Assembly: GCF_002259795.1 (NCBI RefSeq)
Contig: NZ_MWXA01000008.1
Coordinates: 124,001 to 188,000, forward strand
Direction: 5' to 3'
Origin: Bifidobacterium aquikefiri
Lineage (GTDB): Bacteria; Actinomycetota; Actinomycetes; Actinomycetales; Bifidobacteriaceae
Length of the DNA stretch: 64,000 nt
The notes under the pieces were generated by a model. It searched no databases. It was not told the origin of the DNA and saw only the letters and a program-made list of their open reading frames with translations. Both the position numbers and the translations under genes were made by a program. Numbering within the stretch: the stretch's first letter is position 1; each line of letters opens with the position of its first letter. Of this stretch, positions 50,670 through 60,480 are shown one piece after another.

Positions 50670-51407
50670 CTATACAATCCGTCTGTCTGCCGCCCAACGG
50701 GCAAGCTCGTTGCGATTGGAAAGCTGCAATTTTCGCAGCACCTTGGACACATGAGTTTCCACGGTTTTCACGGAAATGAACAATTCCGCAGCCGTTTCCT
50801 TATAGGTATATCCTCGCGCGATGAGCCGCATGACTTCCTGCTCCCTGGCAGAGAGCGAGTCGAGCTCGTTATCGTCGTCAATCTTCTTCGAGCTGCCTTG
50901 CATGGTCTGAAATGTCGAGAGCACGAAACCAGCGAGTTTTGGCGAAAACACTGCATATCCCTCATGGACCTGTCGGATGGCCGAAACCAGCTCTTTCCCT
51001 GATACTGTTTTTGTCACATAGCCTTGGGCACCGGCGCGAATCACCGATCCAACATCCTGAGGCGAATCTGAAACCGATAGTGCGAGAAACACGGAATCGT
51101 GAGAAAGCGGTTGGGAGTTCGTAAGAATTTCCGCCCCACCACCGCCCGCTCCACCGGGCACATGGACGTCAAGCAACACCACATCTGGCTTGCTTTCAGC
51201 AATCATTGCCACGGCACCTTCCACATCCGCTGCCTGTGCAACGATATCGAAGAAGGGCCGCAACGTCGATATGACACCAATTCTGAACATCTCGTGATCG
51301 TCCACCACCGCTACTCGGATGCGTCGTGCTTCCTTGCCGCCAATTGTGGAGACAACGTGTTCCACGAGGTCTTCGGCAGGACCTGCGTCGATTTCGTCCT
51401 CGTTCAA
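50670..51407 (-). CDS. NarL/LuxR-type response regulator
   Basis: 245 residues: receiver domain about 30-155 (VAVVDDHEMFRIG, phosphoacceptor D80 in VVLLDVHVPG, K in GYVTKTVSG) and a C-terminal LuxR HTH (LSAREQEVMRLIARGYTYKE, ISVKTVETHVSKVLRKL). The receiver has an unusual Gly-rich insert (GGAGGGGAE). It overlaps the histidine kinase gene by 4 bp, its cognate partner. Confidence 0.93.
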   Translation of the reverse strand: MNEDEIDAGPAEDLVEHVVSTIGGKEARRIRVAVVDDHEMFRIGVISTLRPFFDIVAQAADVEGAVAMIAESKPDVVLLDVHVPGGAGGGGAEILTNSQPLSHDSVFLALSVSDSPQDVGSVIRAGAQGYVTKTVSGKELVSAIRQVHEGYAVFSPKLAGFVLSTFQTMQGSSKKIDDDNELDSLSAREQEVMRLIARGYTYKETAAELFISVKTVETHVSKVLRKLQLSNRNELARWAADRRIV

Positions 51408-52813
51408 TCCTTGGCCTCCCCATCTGATTTGAGCGGCATGTTCATCCGCACCTCGCTACCCCAATGAGGCTTCGATACTATGGTCGCGCTGCCGCCCTTG
51501 CGCTGCAACCTGCCGACGATCGACTCACGTATGCCCAGCCTATCGAGAGGAATCGCATCCACATCGAATCCGTCGCCATGATCGCGGACAAACACCTCGA
51601 TCGCATCGTCATGAACCTCGCAATAGACGGAAATCGGTTCGCCACCATGCGTCGCAGCATTGAGCAGGGCCTGACGCGTCGCATCGAGCAAGGCTTCGCT
51701 ACGCTCGCAAGGGTGGGCATCTGCAACGGTCACCACCTCGATGGCCTTGCCCTGCTCCACTTCGATCTTGGCCGCTATGTCACGAATGCCCGAACTAACC
51801 GAACGTTCGGCAGGAATCCTGGTCTGATACAGCCAATCTCTCAGCGAGCGCTCCTGCGAGCGCGCCAAGGTCGCGACAGCGCTCGGCTCGTCCGCATGCA
51901 GCTGAATCAAGGCGAGCGTCTGCAGCACGCCATCGTGCAGATGGGCAGTCATGTCGGCACGTTCTTCCTCACGTTCCTTCAACGCATGTTCGGCACCAAG
52001 CTTGTCCATCATCGAATTCGCCCACGGAACCAAGGCAACCGCGACTCCGGTAAGCAGCAGCAGAGCGATGAACACGACTTGAGCAGCCTGCATGAGCGCA
52101 TAGGTACTGCATGCATATACCACCAATGCCAGGAATAGTAATGCTATTGCGATAAACAATCTGGTCATCATGCCGCTGCCGCGCGCGGCAGCGGCATGAT
52201 GAGCGCCGGATACGCCGACATCGTCGCGATCGATCTGCAGCCAGGATAACGCCATGGCGCTGGCCGTGAGCAAGACCGGAACGATCACGTTCACAGGCAG
52301 CCCCCGTGCCGCGAGCAGCCATCCGAAGCTAAGCATCACGATCGCTCCTGCACCAATGATGAGCGGCATTGACGTTCGAGCCGTCACATGCGGTGATTTC
52401 TCATCTGGCCTCACACCAGGCTGAGCTTCTTGCAAGGCATCGGCAACATTGCCTTTGGCAAGCGGCGAGACGTGCAAGGCTGCGCCATCGGCTTGCGAGA
52501 CGGTGGGATCGCCAGCGCGCACGCTTATGGTGAGGAGCACATAGGCGACGATCCCAGCGCCAAAGCAGGGAATCATGGCGAGGGCGATCAGTCGTACCAC
52601 CCATGTGCGCATGCCGAGATGCAGTGCCACACCTCGGCAGACGCCGCTGATGAGTCTTCCCCTTCGTGGTCTGAGCAGCGGATATCGAGCCGGAAGGAGC
52701 GCAGGATTGCCGGAAGGTCCGGCGGCGCGATGCGAACCGGCGGCGCCACGGTGCTCAACCGTGTCAGCCGGCGACTGCCAGTCCGTATTCTCTGTCCCCG
52801 TTGCGAAGTGCAT
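51404..52813 (-). CDS. PspC-domain sensor histidine kinase
   Basis: A PspC domain (LLRPRRGRLISGVCRGVALH with its membrane helix) is followed by four or five more membrane segments and a NarX/DegS-type kinase core: ADMTAHLHDGVLQTLALIQL (phospho-His) and an ATPase with DATRQALLNAATHGGE (N box) and VRDHGDGFDVD (G box). The ATG at MHFATGTEN is preferred because it leaves 124 bp for divergent promoters; a GTG 30 codons upstream is the alternative. With its regulator it forms an envelope-stress-type two-component system. Confidence 0.85.
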   Translation of the reverse strand: MHFATGTENTDWQSPADTVEHRGAAGSHRAAGPSGNPALLPARYPLLRPRRGRLISGVCRGVALHLGMRTWVVRLIALAMIPCFGAGIVAYVLLTISVRAGDPTVSQADGAALHVSPLAKGNVADALQEAQPGVRPDEKSPHVTARTSMPLIIGAGAIVMLSFGWLLAARGLPVNVIVPVLLTASAMALSWLQIDRDDVGVSGAHHAAAARGSGMMTRLFIAIALLFLALVVYACSTYALMQAAQVVFIALLLLTGVAVALVPWANSMMDKLGAEHALKEREEERADMTAHLHDGVLQTLALIQLHADEPSAVATLARSQERSLRDWLYQTRIPAERSVSSGIRDIAAKIEVEQGKAIEVVTVADAHPCERSEALLDATRQALLNAATHGGEPISVYCEVHDDAIEVFVRDHGDGFDVDAIPLDRLGIRESIVGRLQRKGGSATIVSKPHWGSEVRMNMPLKSDGEAKD

Positions 52814-52937
52814 GATGCCATTATTGCCTATCTGAGCGCTGCTTCGCATTCGTTCAGCAGGCTTACGGCGAAGAATCAGGGATAAATCAGGGTGTTCCCC
52901 CACACCTGGAACGCGGGAAGACTGATGTAATGGTTAC

Positions 52938-54473
52938 ATGAACAACACGCACAGGGATGATTCACCAATGAACGAATCACAGATGAACGAACCACCCATG
53001 AACGAATCGAAGCCGCATGAGTCGGCATCATCTGAATCGACACCGCCAGGTCCGCAGTCTCGGTTTTTCGCCTGGATTCGACACTGTGGCGTCGAACGCA
53101 GCGACGAGCGCTGGATCAGCGGGGTTGCCGGCGGCTTGGCGGCACGACTGGGCTGGGACGTTGTGCTGGTGCGCGTGCTGCTGGTAACGTCGGTGCTCTG
53201 CTTCGGATTGGGAGCAGCGTTCTATGGCCTGCTCTGGTTCGTGCTACCCGACCGTCGCAGCAATGTGCTGCTTCTCGAAGAACTGATCGAGGGGCGATGG
53301 GATTGGAGCTGCGTCGGAGTCTTCCTGTGCATCATCGTCGCCTTGGTCTTCCCCGGCGCGGGACTGGTCGTTCTCGCCCTATCGGCCCTCGCAGGGTTCA
53401 TGCTGATGCTGTGGAGCAAGAACACAATAGCGAGTAACTCGATGTCGGGAGATGCAGCGCAGGGGCAATCAGCGCCGGGAACATGGCAGTGGCAAGACAG
53501 CCCAACGCAACCCACCGGCCCTGATTGGGCTAGATCTCAGCAGCCAAATCAACAGCCAAGCCCGCAGTCAAACCCGCAGTCAAACCCACGGCCGCATGCG
53601 CCCTCCCCGCAATACACCTATGCCGCGCAACCGTATCGATACCAGCCGAGAACGATTGCTGTTCGACGCCGCTCGGCCGGACCCGTTGTGGTGAGCGCCG
53701 TGATTGGAGCAATCTTCATGGCTGCGGCGGTCTTGCTCGCCATTGCCTCATTCAACGGCTTCTCGACGTCACAGACCTTGAGAGTCGCCACATGGTGGTC
53801 GTGTGGAAGCATCATCGCCATGGGTGTGACGCTGGTGATTCTGGGATGCCTCGGTCGACGTTCAGGGGGATTCATACCTTTCGCGCTGCTTGGCCTGGTG
53901 CTGACCTTCACTCTGGTCACGCTCAGCGTGGGCACCGGTTACGCGGTGCTCACCTCCACCCGTGACACGAGCGGATTCACACGCATTGCGGTTGCTACTC
54001 ACACCTCCATGGGTTCAACTCCTGCAGAAATGCGAACGTATGAGCGGGGCATTCTCTTCGATGGCAGCGATCGCAGGCAAGCCAGTATGAGCACCGCAGT
54101 CATCGACCTGAGCAATTACGCGCTCAATAACCCGAAGCGCACGGCCAAGCCTGACCATGACACCGAGCAGAAGCAATCCGCCTGTCCGAGCGGAACCGTG
54201 CGTCTGGGCATCCTCGAAACCAAGACGACAATCATCATGCCAACATCGTGCGCATACAGCGTGAACGGATCGCAGGCTCGCACCCAGACACGCAGCAGTG
54301 TCGGCGGCACCTTCGTGATGCTGGGCAACAACGACATGCTTTCGTTGCATAGCTGGACCAACATAGACGATCAGGGTTCCGACTCTTCGAACGACGCTGC
54401 TTCCCATGATATCTTGCACATATCAACGCCAGCGATGATCGACGCAGAACTCACCGTGACCTATGCCCGCTGA
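52938..54473 (+). CDS. PspC-domain membrane protein
   Basis: 511 residues divergent from the kinase. An N-terminal MNES/MNEP repeat precedes a PspC domain (DERWISGVAGGLAARLGWDV, VLLVTSVLCFGLGAAFYGLL), a Pro/Gln-rich cytoplasmic linker, three more helices and an extracytoplasmic beta-rich domain like that of LiaF/VraT-type proteins (RLGILETKTTIIMPTSC). It probably modulates the neighbouring kinase or is its target. Confidence 0.82.
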   Translation: MNNTHRDDSPMNESQMNEPPMNESKPHESASSESTPPGPQSRFFAWIRHCGVERSDERWISGVAGGLAARLGWDVVLVRVLLVTSVLCFGLGAAFYGLLWFVLPDRRSNVLLLEELIEGRWDWSCVGVFLCIIVALVFPGAGLVVLALSALAGFMLMLWSKNTIASNSMSGDAAQGQSAPGTWQWQDSPTQPTGPDWARSQQPNQQPSPQSNPQSNPRPHAPSPQYTYAAQPYRYQPRTIAVRRRSAGPVVVSAVIGAIFMAAAVLLAIASFNGFSTSQTLRVATWWSCGSIIAMGVTLVILGCLGRRSGGFIPFALLGLVLTFTLVTLSVGTGYAVLTSTRDTSGFTRIAVATHTSMGSTPAEMRTYERGILFDGSDRRQASMSTAVIDLSNYALNNPKRTAKPDHDTEQKQSACPSGTVRLGILETKTTIIMPTSCAYSVNGSQARTQTRSSVGGTFVMLGNNDMLSLHSWTNIDDQGSDSSNDAASHDILHISTPAMIDAELTVTYAR

Positions 54474-54549
54474 TCGAGCCCTGCACCGCACGCGCAACAG
54501 CCAGCTCAACACCGCAATACCACGAAGCGAACTCTCATAAGGACCACTC

Positions 54550-55239
54550 ATGATGAACAATGCAGCAGACGATCGCAACCATCTTCAAGCGAACGATCCC
54601 GAATCCACGCAGTCGCTCGATCTGCACGATGAGCAGAATGAGCAGAATGACGCGAATACCGTCACGCAGCGGCTCAGCCTGCCTCAGGGCGATGAGATAG
54701 AGCATAACGAGGACGAGAGCAACACAACAGACAGCGCGCAGACCGAGAGCCTGACAACTCGAATCGCCATGATTGCCGATGAAGACACAGTTTCCAACGA
54801 ACACGCCGTTCACCACGAAGACGCAGCTGCCGGCGATACAACACGCGCCGGCCATCACGCCCCCGATTCGGCACGACCCACACATCCGACCGACATCCCG
54901 CTCTATACCCGATCGAGCGCCTCAACACCCACAGGCACAGCAATGAACACTCACAGGAACGGCGATGGAAATCGGCCAGAACGGGATGCGCAGGGGAATA
55001 TCATCGTTCGCAAGCAGGGTGCCAGCATGGCAACCATAGTTTTCGGCAGCATGCTCATAGTCTGCGGACTGCTTGGGTCGCTCATGTTGTGGTATGGCGA
55101 TTCTCGAAATTCCCTGTCATTCATGAGTGTGGATTGGAGGCTGGCACTCGCTCTCGCATGCTTCGCCGTTGGTGCCGTGTTGCTGCTTTCTGCAATATTC
55201 TGGGCCGTAAGCACGGGAATTCGCCGTCTGCGGCGCTGA
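54550..55239 (+). CDS. Two-helix membrane protein with acidic N-terminus
   Basis: 229 residues: a long acidic, Gln/Asn/Thr-rich, probably disordered N-terminal half, then two hydrophobic helices (MATIVFGSMLIVCGLLGSLM and LALALACFAVGAVLLLSAIF) and an Arg tail. It follows the PspC protein by 76 bp on the same strand and may belong to the same envelope-stress locus. No family recognised. Confidence 0.7.
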   Translation: MMNNAADDRNHLQANDPESTQSLDLHDEQNEQNDANTVTQRLSLPQGDEIEHNEDESNTTDSAQTESLTTRIAMIADEDTVSNEHAVHHEDAAAGDTTRAGHHAPDSARPTHPTDIPLYTRSSASTPTGTAMNTHRNGDGNRPERDAQGNIIVRKQGASMATIVFGSMLIVCGLLGSLMLWYGDSRNSLSFMSVDWRLALALACFAVGAVLLLSAIFWAVSTGIRRLRR

Positions 55240-55336
55240 ATCACAGTCTTGCTGCGCGCAATGTCTCAACACGCTCAACCCTTGTGCCCAACAACGCATG
55301 AAATTGCCCAAAAAATAATGATAACGATGGAGATTC

Positions 55337-55442
55337 ATTATTTTGTTGCCTACTCTCCGCAATGACTGCTTAAAATCGTTGAAACGACGGTACTCAATTC
55401 GGCAAAAACATCGGATTATCCAAAACCAGGCAACAAAATAAT
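55337..55442. repeat. Wide inverted repeat in the 304-bp gap
   Basis: ATTATTTTGTTGCCT (55337-55351) is perfectly inverted at 55428-55442, 76 nt apart. The gap lies between convergent genes and holds no open frame. The spacing is too wide for a normal terminator. Confidence 0.5.
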
Positions 55443-55475
55443 TATGTCGCTCGATGTGATCGTTACCAACACAAG

Positions 55476-55516
55476 AAGCTGTGGCATATTCCGCACAATG
55501 GAGTATGCCACAGCTT
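55476..55516. terminator. Terminator of the large surface gene
   Basis: AAGCTGTGGCAT (55476-55487) / ATGCCACAGCTT (55505-55516), perfect 12 bp, 28 bp beyond the stop of the leftward surface gene. On the minus strand it is followed by CTTGTGTTGG, a weak T tract. Confidence 0.68.
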
Positions 55517-55543
55517 GAATTTAGTGAATCTTGACGACTGAGC

Positions 55544-58500
55544 TTACCTCTGCCACAATCCGCGCCTACGGATGGTGAAGATGATGGTGCTCAGACCTGC
55601 TGCCACAAGCGTAAGCCACATGAGGCGGCCGATGCTTGAACCGGTCGCAGCCAAGGGAACGACTGCGACATTGCTCTCGGTCTTTTCTTGCTTTGTCGTA
55701 GATGCAAGGGTAACCGACACCCAGCCCACAATCCTGCCGTCAGCATCGTAGACGGCAATCTTGTGCTCGCCGGAATAATCCGCAGGGAGCTTCACGTCAA
55801 TGAACAGGGTTCCATCGGAAGCCTGCTGCACGATGTGAGACTTTCTACCATTCGTATCCGTGAGCAGCACCGGATCGGAATAGATGTAGGCAAACACCAA
55901 CTCACCTACGTGCACACTCGATTCCTTCCCCAGAGAGATGCGATAGATCGAACCCGCCGCAGCGACCGGACTGCCAGAAGCAGTGCCCCGGTTGCTGTCG
56001 TTGAGCGCCTCAGTCGGAAGCAGCGCAGCAGGATCGAGAGCAGCTGGTTGGTCGTCTCCCGACTCGTCGTCCTTGGAATCGACGTCCGGTGGATTGTCTG
56101 CCGGTTCTTCCACAGGATCTTCATCGTCACCACCTGGTGGCAAGACAGAGTTGGACCAGTGCGCGAAGAAGGTCGTGTCAGCAGAAATCACCGTGTCCGC
56201 ATTGATCTTTGTGCCAGCAGATGCGGCCGTATACCAACCATCGAAAGTGAACGCGGCAAGAGTTGGCTCGGGAAGTGAACCGACTTTCGAGCCGTCAGCA
56301 ACCGTACGCGTGGCATCCGCCAGACCCAAGCTGCCACCGTTCGGATTGAAAGTGACCGTAAACTGCTTGGACGTAACAGTGATTTCGGACTGTGCAGTCT
56401 TCGCTCCATCCTGTGTGGTTACAGTAATCACAGCCTTGCCGGCCTTGTTCGCGGTGACTTTGCCGGTTGCATCGACAGCGGCGACTCCGCCATCAGAGGA
56501 CGCGAATATTACATCCTTTACCGTCGCATTGCTTGGAGAAACGGTAGCCGTAAGCTGAGCAGTCTCACCTGCTACAAGTTCAGCAGACGCAGGCGTCAAC
56601 GCAACGGAAGTTACCGAAACGTCAACCTTCGTCCAATGCGCATAGAAGGTAGTGTTGTCAGAAACCACGGTCGTTGCGCTGATCTGTTCGCCGTCTGATT
56701 GCGCGGTGAACCAGCCGTCGAAGACATAACCGTCACGCTGTGGCACAGGCAGGGATCCGATGGCATCGGTGCCGAGTATGTCACGGCTCGCCTGTTCAGC
56801 TTCCAGCTCACCACCGTTCGCATCGAAGCTGACCTTATATGAGGCAGCTTCCTCCATCACATAATATGAGAAGTGATCGGTGTAGAAGACATAATACAGC
56901 TTGCCATCAATCTCATCCACATAGCCACTGACCTTCTCACGCTTGTTGATCTTGGCATCGTAATGATAGACCTTCACCTTGGCAGGATCGAAACCGTCGG
57001 GAATCGGCATGTACACGGCAACCTGTCCATTCGGCTGAACGTTCTTATCCTCCTCCTCATTGACCAGATTGATGTCAAAGAGCTCGAACTTGCCGTTGGT
57101 CAAGGCATTCACCTTGTCATACACGGCCTTGTTCTGCTCGGCGGTTTCCTCCGCATCCAGTTTGGCAACGCTCAGCACCGCGCCCTTGGGAAGCACATTG
57201 TTGCTTTCGGCTGCAACTGTGATGCCCGTTGCTTCCTCGACGACCTTGTTGGGTATGTCAGCAATGGAAGTGGTCTTGCTTTTCACAATTACCGTGAACT
57301 TGGCGCTCTTACCGTTTGCCGTTGTCACGGTGACAGTCGTCGAACCCGGTTTGTATCCATATACATAGATGCCATTAGAATACGCATACACTGACGCAAC
57401 GTCAGTATTGTCACTCTCTGCATCTATGTAATTCACAGTTGGGTTCTCAGGCGTGATACTCAAGAAATCATCAAGGTCCAAATACTGAGAGTTCTTTGCA
57501 TCTACCACTACTTCTGACTTGGCAAGAGAGATATCCGTAGCAACTATCTCATCAGCACCCTTGCCTGTAATGGTCAGATTGACATCGACTCCAGCGCGAT
57601 AGAGCAGCTGATAGGCGTTCTCGCCCAATTGTTTTGCCACAGGCCCATAGTTTGCAGAATATTCTCCGATGTAGAGATCGCCAGGCCGTTCAACATCTCC
57701 CGAAGAACCATAAATATGGTACTTATCCTTGAAAATCTTGAACGTTATCGACCTATCGCCGATGCTTGCAGAGAATTCCTTGCCGGCTGTTCCTTGATAG
57801 GGAATCAAGTCATGCTCCGTTGCCAAAACGTCAACCGACTTGCGAGGCAATGTATCTGGATCTACATAGGCGGTGTCGATATCGAGGCTCACAGGATATT
57901 TCGCATACTCGCCGGTCTGAGTGTCGTAGGCGTATGCGATATCTTGTGTGGTTCCGCCCTCATAGGTGCCGGTAAGCACGCCATCGCTGTAATAATGGTC
58001 GAACCACTTGTATAGATACGGCGCATCAATCAGAACACCGGTGTTGGCGGACGTGATGGAGGCCCTATAGTTTTCGTACATCGAAGAATAACTCGTATCT
58101 GCATATTCACTACGCTCGAAATATCCGAATGATGTCATCACACCATCACTATTGGTGGCTGTCTTTTCCTCCATGTAGTCCCAATTATCACGTTGAGACA
58201 ATGCGATGGAAAATTCGGGCTTCTCGACATATTTGCGCGACTCTAACGAATAATCAATGGTATATACCTTGGTGATCACACGGTTCTTAACCTGATAGAC
58301 AGTAAACGTCTTGGTAATTGGTGCAGCACCATCACCGTCATCAGCAACCGAATGCTCGAAATCGTACGTACGATATGCGTACACACCGTCATAATCGTAG
58401 CCATAGCTAAGGTAGTAAGCCGTGTTGAGATAGCTAGCGCCTGAACTGGCATGATTGCCCGAGAACGAAATCATCTCGTCTGATGAGGTGATTGTTTGCT

Positions 58501-60400
58501 CGGCGAAATCAGTCAAGCCAAGCTCTAGGTGCAACGTCTCTTCAGGCTTGTTGGGCAAGCCGGTAACGCGGTAATACTGGTAGTTGGCTTCATACGAAGA
58601 AGAGTTCGAATGCTCATAGACATGAGATGAAATCTCATCCAGTGTTTCGTCAACGGAGCAGTGCTGAGAATTCTCATAATAATCCGTATAGCAATACAAG
58701 GCTATGAAACGATTTTTGGTGCTGACTTCCTCATAGATATCGTCTTCATTATATTCCCAAGTCTTGTAATCACCATTGGCATCGAAAGTGATGTATTTGG
58801 TTACCGTCCGATGCTCGTTATACGCAAGATCAACGGCCTTGACCTTCCCATCAATGTCCGCGAAGGCTACGTCTTGAGTGAATTCCTTATCCTTTACCGT
58901 CTCGGGGACGGTGTCATCGATCACAATGTTGAGCCTTACCAGATGTTCATCTCCGTCTTCATCTTCCCAAGTCTGATACTCGACAAAAGACAGCTTATGA
59001 GTGAGTTCCGAGGTGATCGAGTGATAGAAAGTACCTGAATCCTGGTAGCTATCAGCAGTCTGTAATGACCACGCGAACTCGTATCTCCCGTATGTATACC
59101 CAGAAACGACTTGGAAATTGGGATTCTTTGTTCCTTGTGTATAGACTTCCGTCCCGGCAGGCCACCGGTTGTTTCGGTTGACCGAAATATCAAGCACATC
59201 TTCGGGAACTTCGCTAACCACGTTGGTGAGATTCAAGCGGTAGATCTTGACCTGCTCTGTCTTGGAGTTGTACAGGTAATACTGATATCGAAGGTGTTCC
59301 TGTTCAAGATAGACGGTTTGATTCTCCAAGGAACGCGTCCCGTTGGTATATGAATCCTCGAACAGCAGCCAGTCAGAATTCAAGCTCGCGACATCGAAGT
59401 TGCGATGTTCGTAATCCGGCGTATAGGCAACGAGCCCATCCTTGGTCTGTGTCTGTTTGCCAGATTCGCTCTCGGAAAACTCGACATCCAATGTTTCGGA
59501 CGGTGTCTGCGAAGTCCCCTGGTAATTCAAGGTGAGCTGATATTCAATGAGCTCATCGCCGTCTCTGAGATACGCGGTACGCTTCTCCGAACGATCAGTG
59601 CTCAGATCGTACAGCCAGAAGTAATTCTCTTCGAAATCAATCACTTCACCAGATGCATCAGTATTGCTCTTGATGAGACTCAAGCGCACACTATAATCGC
59701 TAATTTGGCCCTGAACAGTCGTATTCTGGTTCTCAGAGGTCCGATACACCGACCGTCTGAGATTGAAAGCAGCACGGCCATCCTTGCTTTCGATGGTCTT
59801 GTATGTATATGACCAATATTCGTCTTCTACGTCTTCATCCCACCCGACAAACAGGTCGGCGAAGGTGAAATCGATCGTGTCTTCAACAACTTCGGTGACT
59901 TCTTCCTCACCGATGATCCAGCCGCTTCCCGAGGCATCCTCGGATTCATTGCTGTCAGCGCTAGTGCCGTTGTTGGTGTCGCCGCTTCCGGTCTCGTCGT
60001 CCGCAGACTCATCATTCGTGGCCTCATTCGCATCAGCATCCTGATTGGTCTGAGATGGCTTCGACGCGTCCTCATTGCTGGGATTGAGGACAGTTCCTCC
60101 ATTAAGCTCCACAGCACTGTCTGGTAATTCACTTGTGGGTTCAGCCGCATCCGTCGTATTTCCAGGCAGAGCAGATGGTGGCCCGGAATCAGCCTGATTC
60201 TGAGCTGTGCCGCCGGTAGGCTGCGCTGCTGGCTCAGTTTGGGTTGAGCTCGTCTGGGCTGAATCGTTCTCCTCAACGGCGAATGCTGCGGGAGATACGA
60301 GCGCACCAAAGGTCAGACCGAGAAATGTCACACCGGTCACGAGAAGGCGGAATATGCCCCCCCCCCCCGACGTTTCTTGTTTATGGACACCATGCTTCAT
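55544..60400 (-). CDS. Giant cell-surface adhesin-like protein
   Basis: 1618 residues from the ATG after AAGGAGCAATAT. After KQETSGGGGIF, encoded by a run of 12 G, comes a signal peptide ending AAFAVEE. Then an acidic Thr/Asp/Asn linker, about 800 Tyr-rich residues of unknown fold, a BIG2 Ig-like domain (about 960-1040), a ZU5-like domain (about 1063-1180), InlB B-repeats (FDANGGELEAEQ, FNPNGGSLGLAD) around a second BIG2, and a Pro/Asp/Glu wall-spanning linker. The end, PLAATGSSIG, one hydrophobic helix and RRRGLWQR, is a sortase-type signal with LAATG instead of LPXTG. It is presumably wall-anchored or membrane-held and mediates attachment. Confidence 0.85.
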   Translation of the reverse strand: MKHGVHKQETSGGGGIFRLLVTGVTFLGLTFGALVSPAAFAVEENDSAQTSSTQTEPAAQPTGGTAQNQADSGPPSALPGNTTDAAEPTSELPDSAVELNGGTVLNPSNEDASKPSQTNQDADANEATNDESADDETGSGDTNNGTSADSNESEDASGSGWIIGEEEVTEVVEDTIDFTFADLFVGWDEDVEDEYWSYTYKTIESKDGRAAFNLRRSVYRTSENQNTTVQGQISDYSVRLSLIKSNTDASGEVIDFEENYFWLYDLSTDRSEKRTAYLRDGDELIEYQLTLNYQGTSQTPSETLDVEFSESESGKQTQTKDGLVAYTPDYEHRNFDVASLNSDWLLFEDSYTNGTRSLENQTVYLEQEHLRYQYYLYNSKTEQVKIYRLNLTNVVSEVPEDVLDISVNRNNRWPAGTEVYTQGTKNPNFQVVSGYTYGRYEFAWSLQTADSYQDSGTFYHSITSELTHKLSFVEYQTWEDEDGDEHLVRLNIVIDDTVPETVKDKEFTQDVAFADIDGKVKAVDLAYNEHRTVTKYITFDANGDYKTWEYNEDDIYEEVSTKNRFIALYCYTDYYENSQHCSVDETLDEISSHVYEHSNSSSYEANYQYYRVTGLPNKPEETLHLELGLTDFAEQTITSSDEMISFSGNHASSGASYLNTAYYLSYGYDYDGVYAYRTYDFEHSVADDGDGAAPITKTFTVYQVKNRVITKVYTIDYSLESRKYVEKPEFSIALSQRDNWDYMEEKTATNSDGVMTSFGYFERSEYADTSYSSMYENYRASITSANTGVLIDAPYLYKWFDHYYSDGVLTGTYEGGTTQDIAYAYDTQTGEYAKYPVSLDIDTAYVDPDTLPRKSVDVLATEHDLIPYQGTAGKEFSASIGDRSITFKIFKDKYHIYGSSGDVERPGDLYIGEYSANYGPVAKQLGENAYQLLYRAGVDVNLTITGKGADEIVATDISLAKSEVVVDAKNSQYLDLDDFLSITPENPTVNYIDAESDNTDVASVYAYSNGIYVYGYKPGSTTVTVTTANGKSAKFTVIVKSKTTSIADIPNKVVEEATGITVAAESNNVLPKGAVLSVAKLDAEETAEQNKAVYDKVNALTNGKFELFDINLVNEEEDKNVQPNGQVAVYMPIPDGFDPAKVKVYHYDAKINKREKVSGYVDEIDGKLYYVFYTDHFSYYVMEEAASYKVSFDANGGELEAEQASRDILGTDAIGSLPVPQRDGYVFDGWFTAQSDGEQISATTVVSDNTTFYAHWTKVDVSVTSVALTPASAELVAGETAQLTATVSPSNATVKDVIFASSDGGVAAVDATGKVTANKAGKAVITVTTQDGAKTAQSEITVTSKQFTVTFNPNGGSLGLADATRTVADGSKVGSLPEPTLAAFTFDGWYTAASAGTKINADTVISADTTFFAHWSNSVLPPGGDDEDPVEEPADNPPDVDSKDDESGDDQPAALDPAALLPTEALNDSNRGTASGSPVAAAGSIYRISLGKESSVHVGELVFAYIYSDPVLLTDTNGRKSHIVQQASDGTLFIDVKLPADYSGEHKIAVYDADGRIVGWVSVTLASTTKQEKTESNVAVVPLAATGSSIGRLMWLTLVAAGLSTIIFTIRRRGLWQR
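60357..60368 (-). repeat. G12 homopolymer inside the adhesin start
   Basis: Twelve consecutive C on the plus strand (G on the coding strand) lie 10-15 codons after the start, before the signal peptide. With 12 bases the frame is ON. Gain or loss of one or two bases would stop translation. Confidence 0.95.
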
Positions 60401-60451
60401 ATATTGCTCCTTAAGATTTACTGAAAACTGGCAAGGCAAATCATTGACGAC

Positions 60452-60480
60452 TTTATCATTGAAACAATACATAGTGTTAA
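60452..60480 (-). promoter_or_regulatory. Possible promoter of the surface gene
   Basis: On the minus strand TTAACA (60480-60475) and GATAAA (60457-60452) are 17 bp apart, giving a leader of about 45 nt. The region is AT-rich. Moderate match only. Confidence 0.35.
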
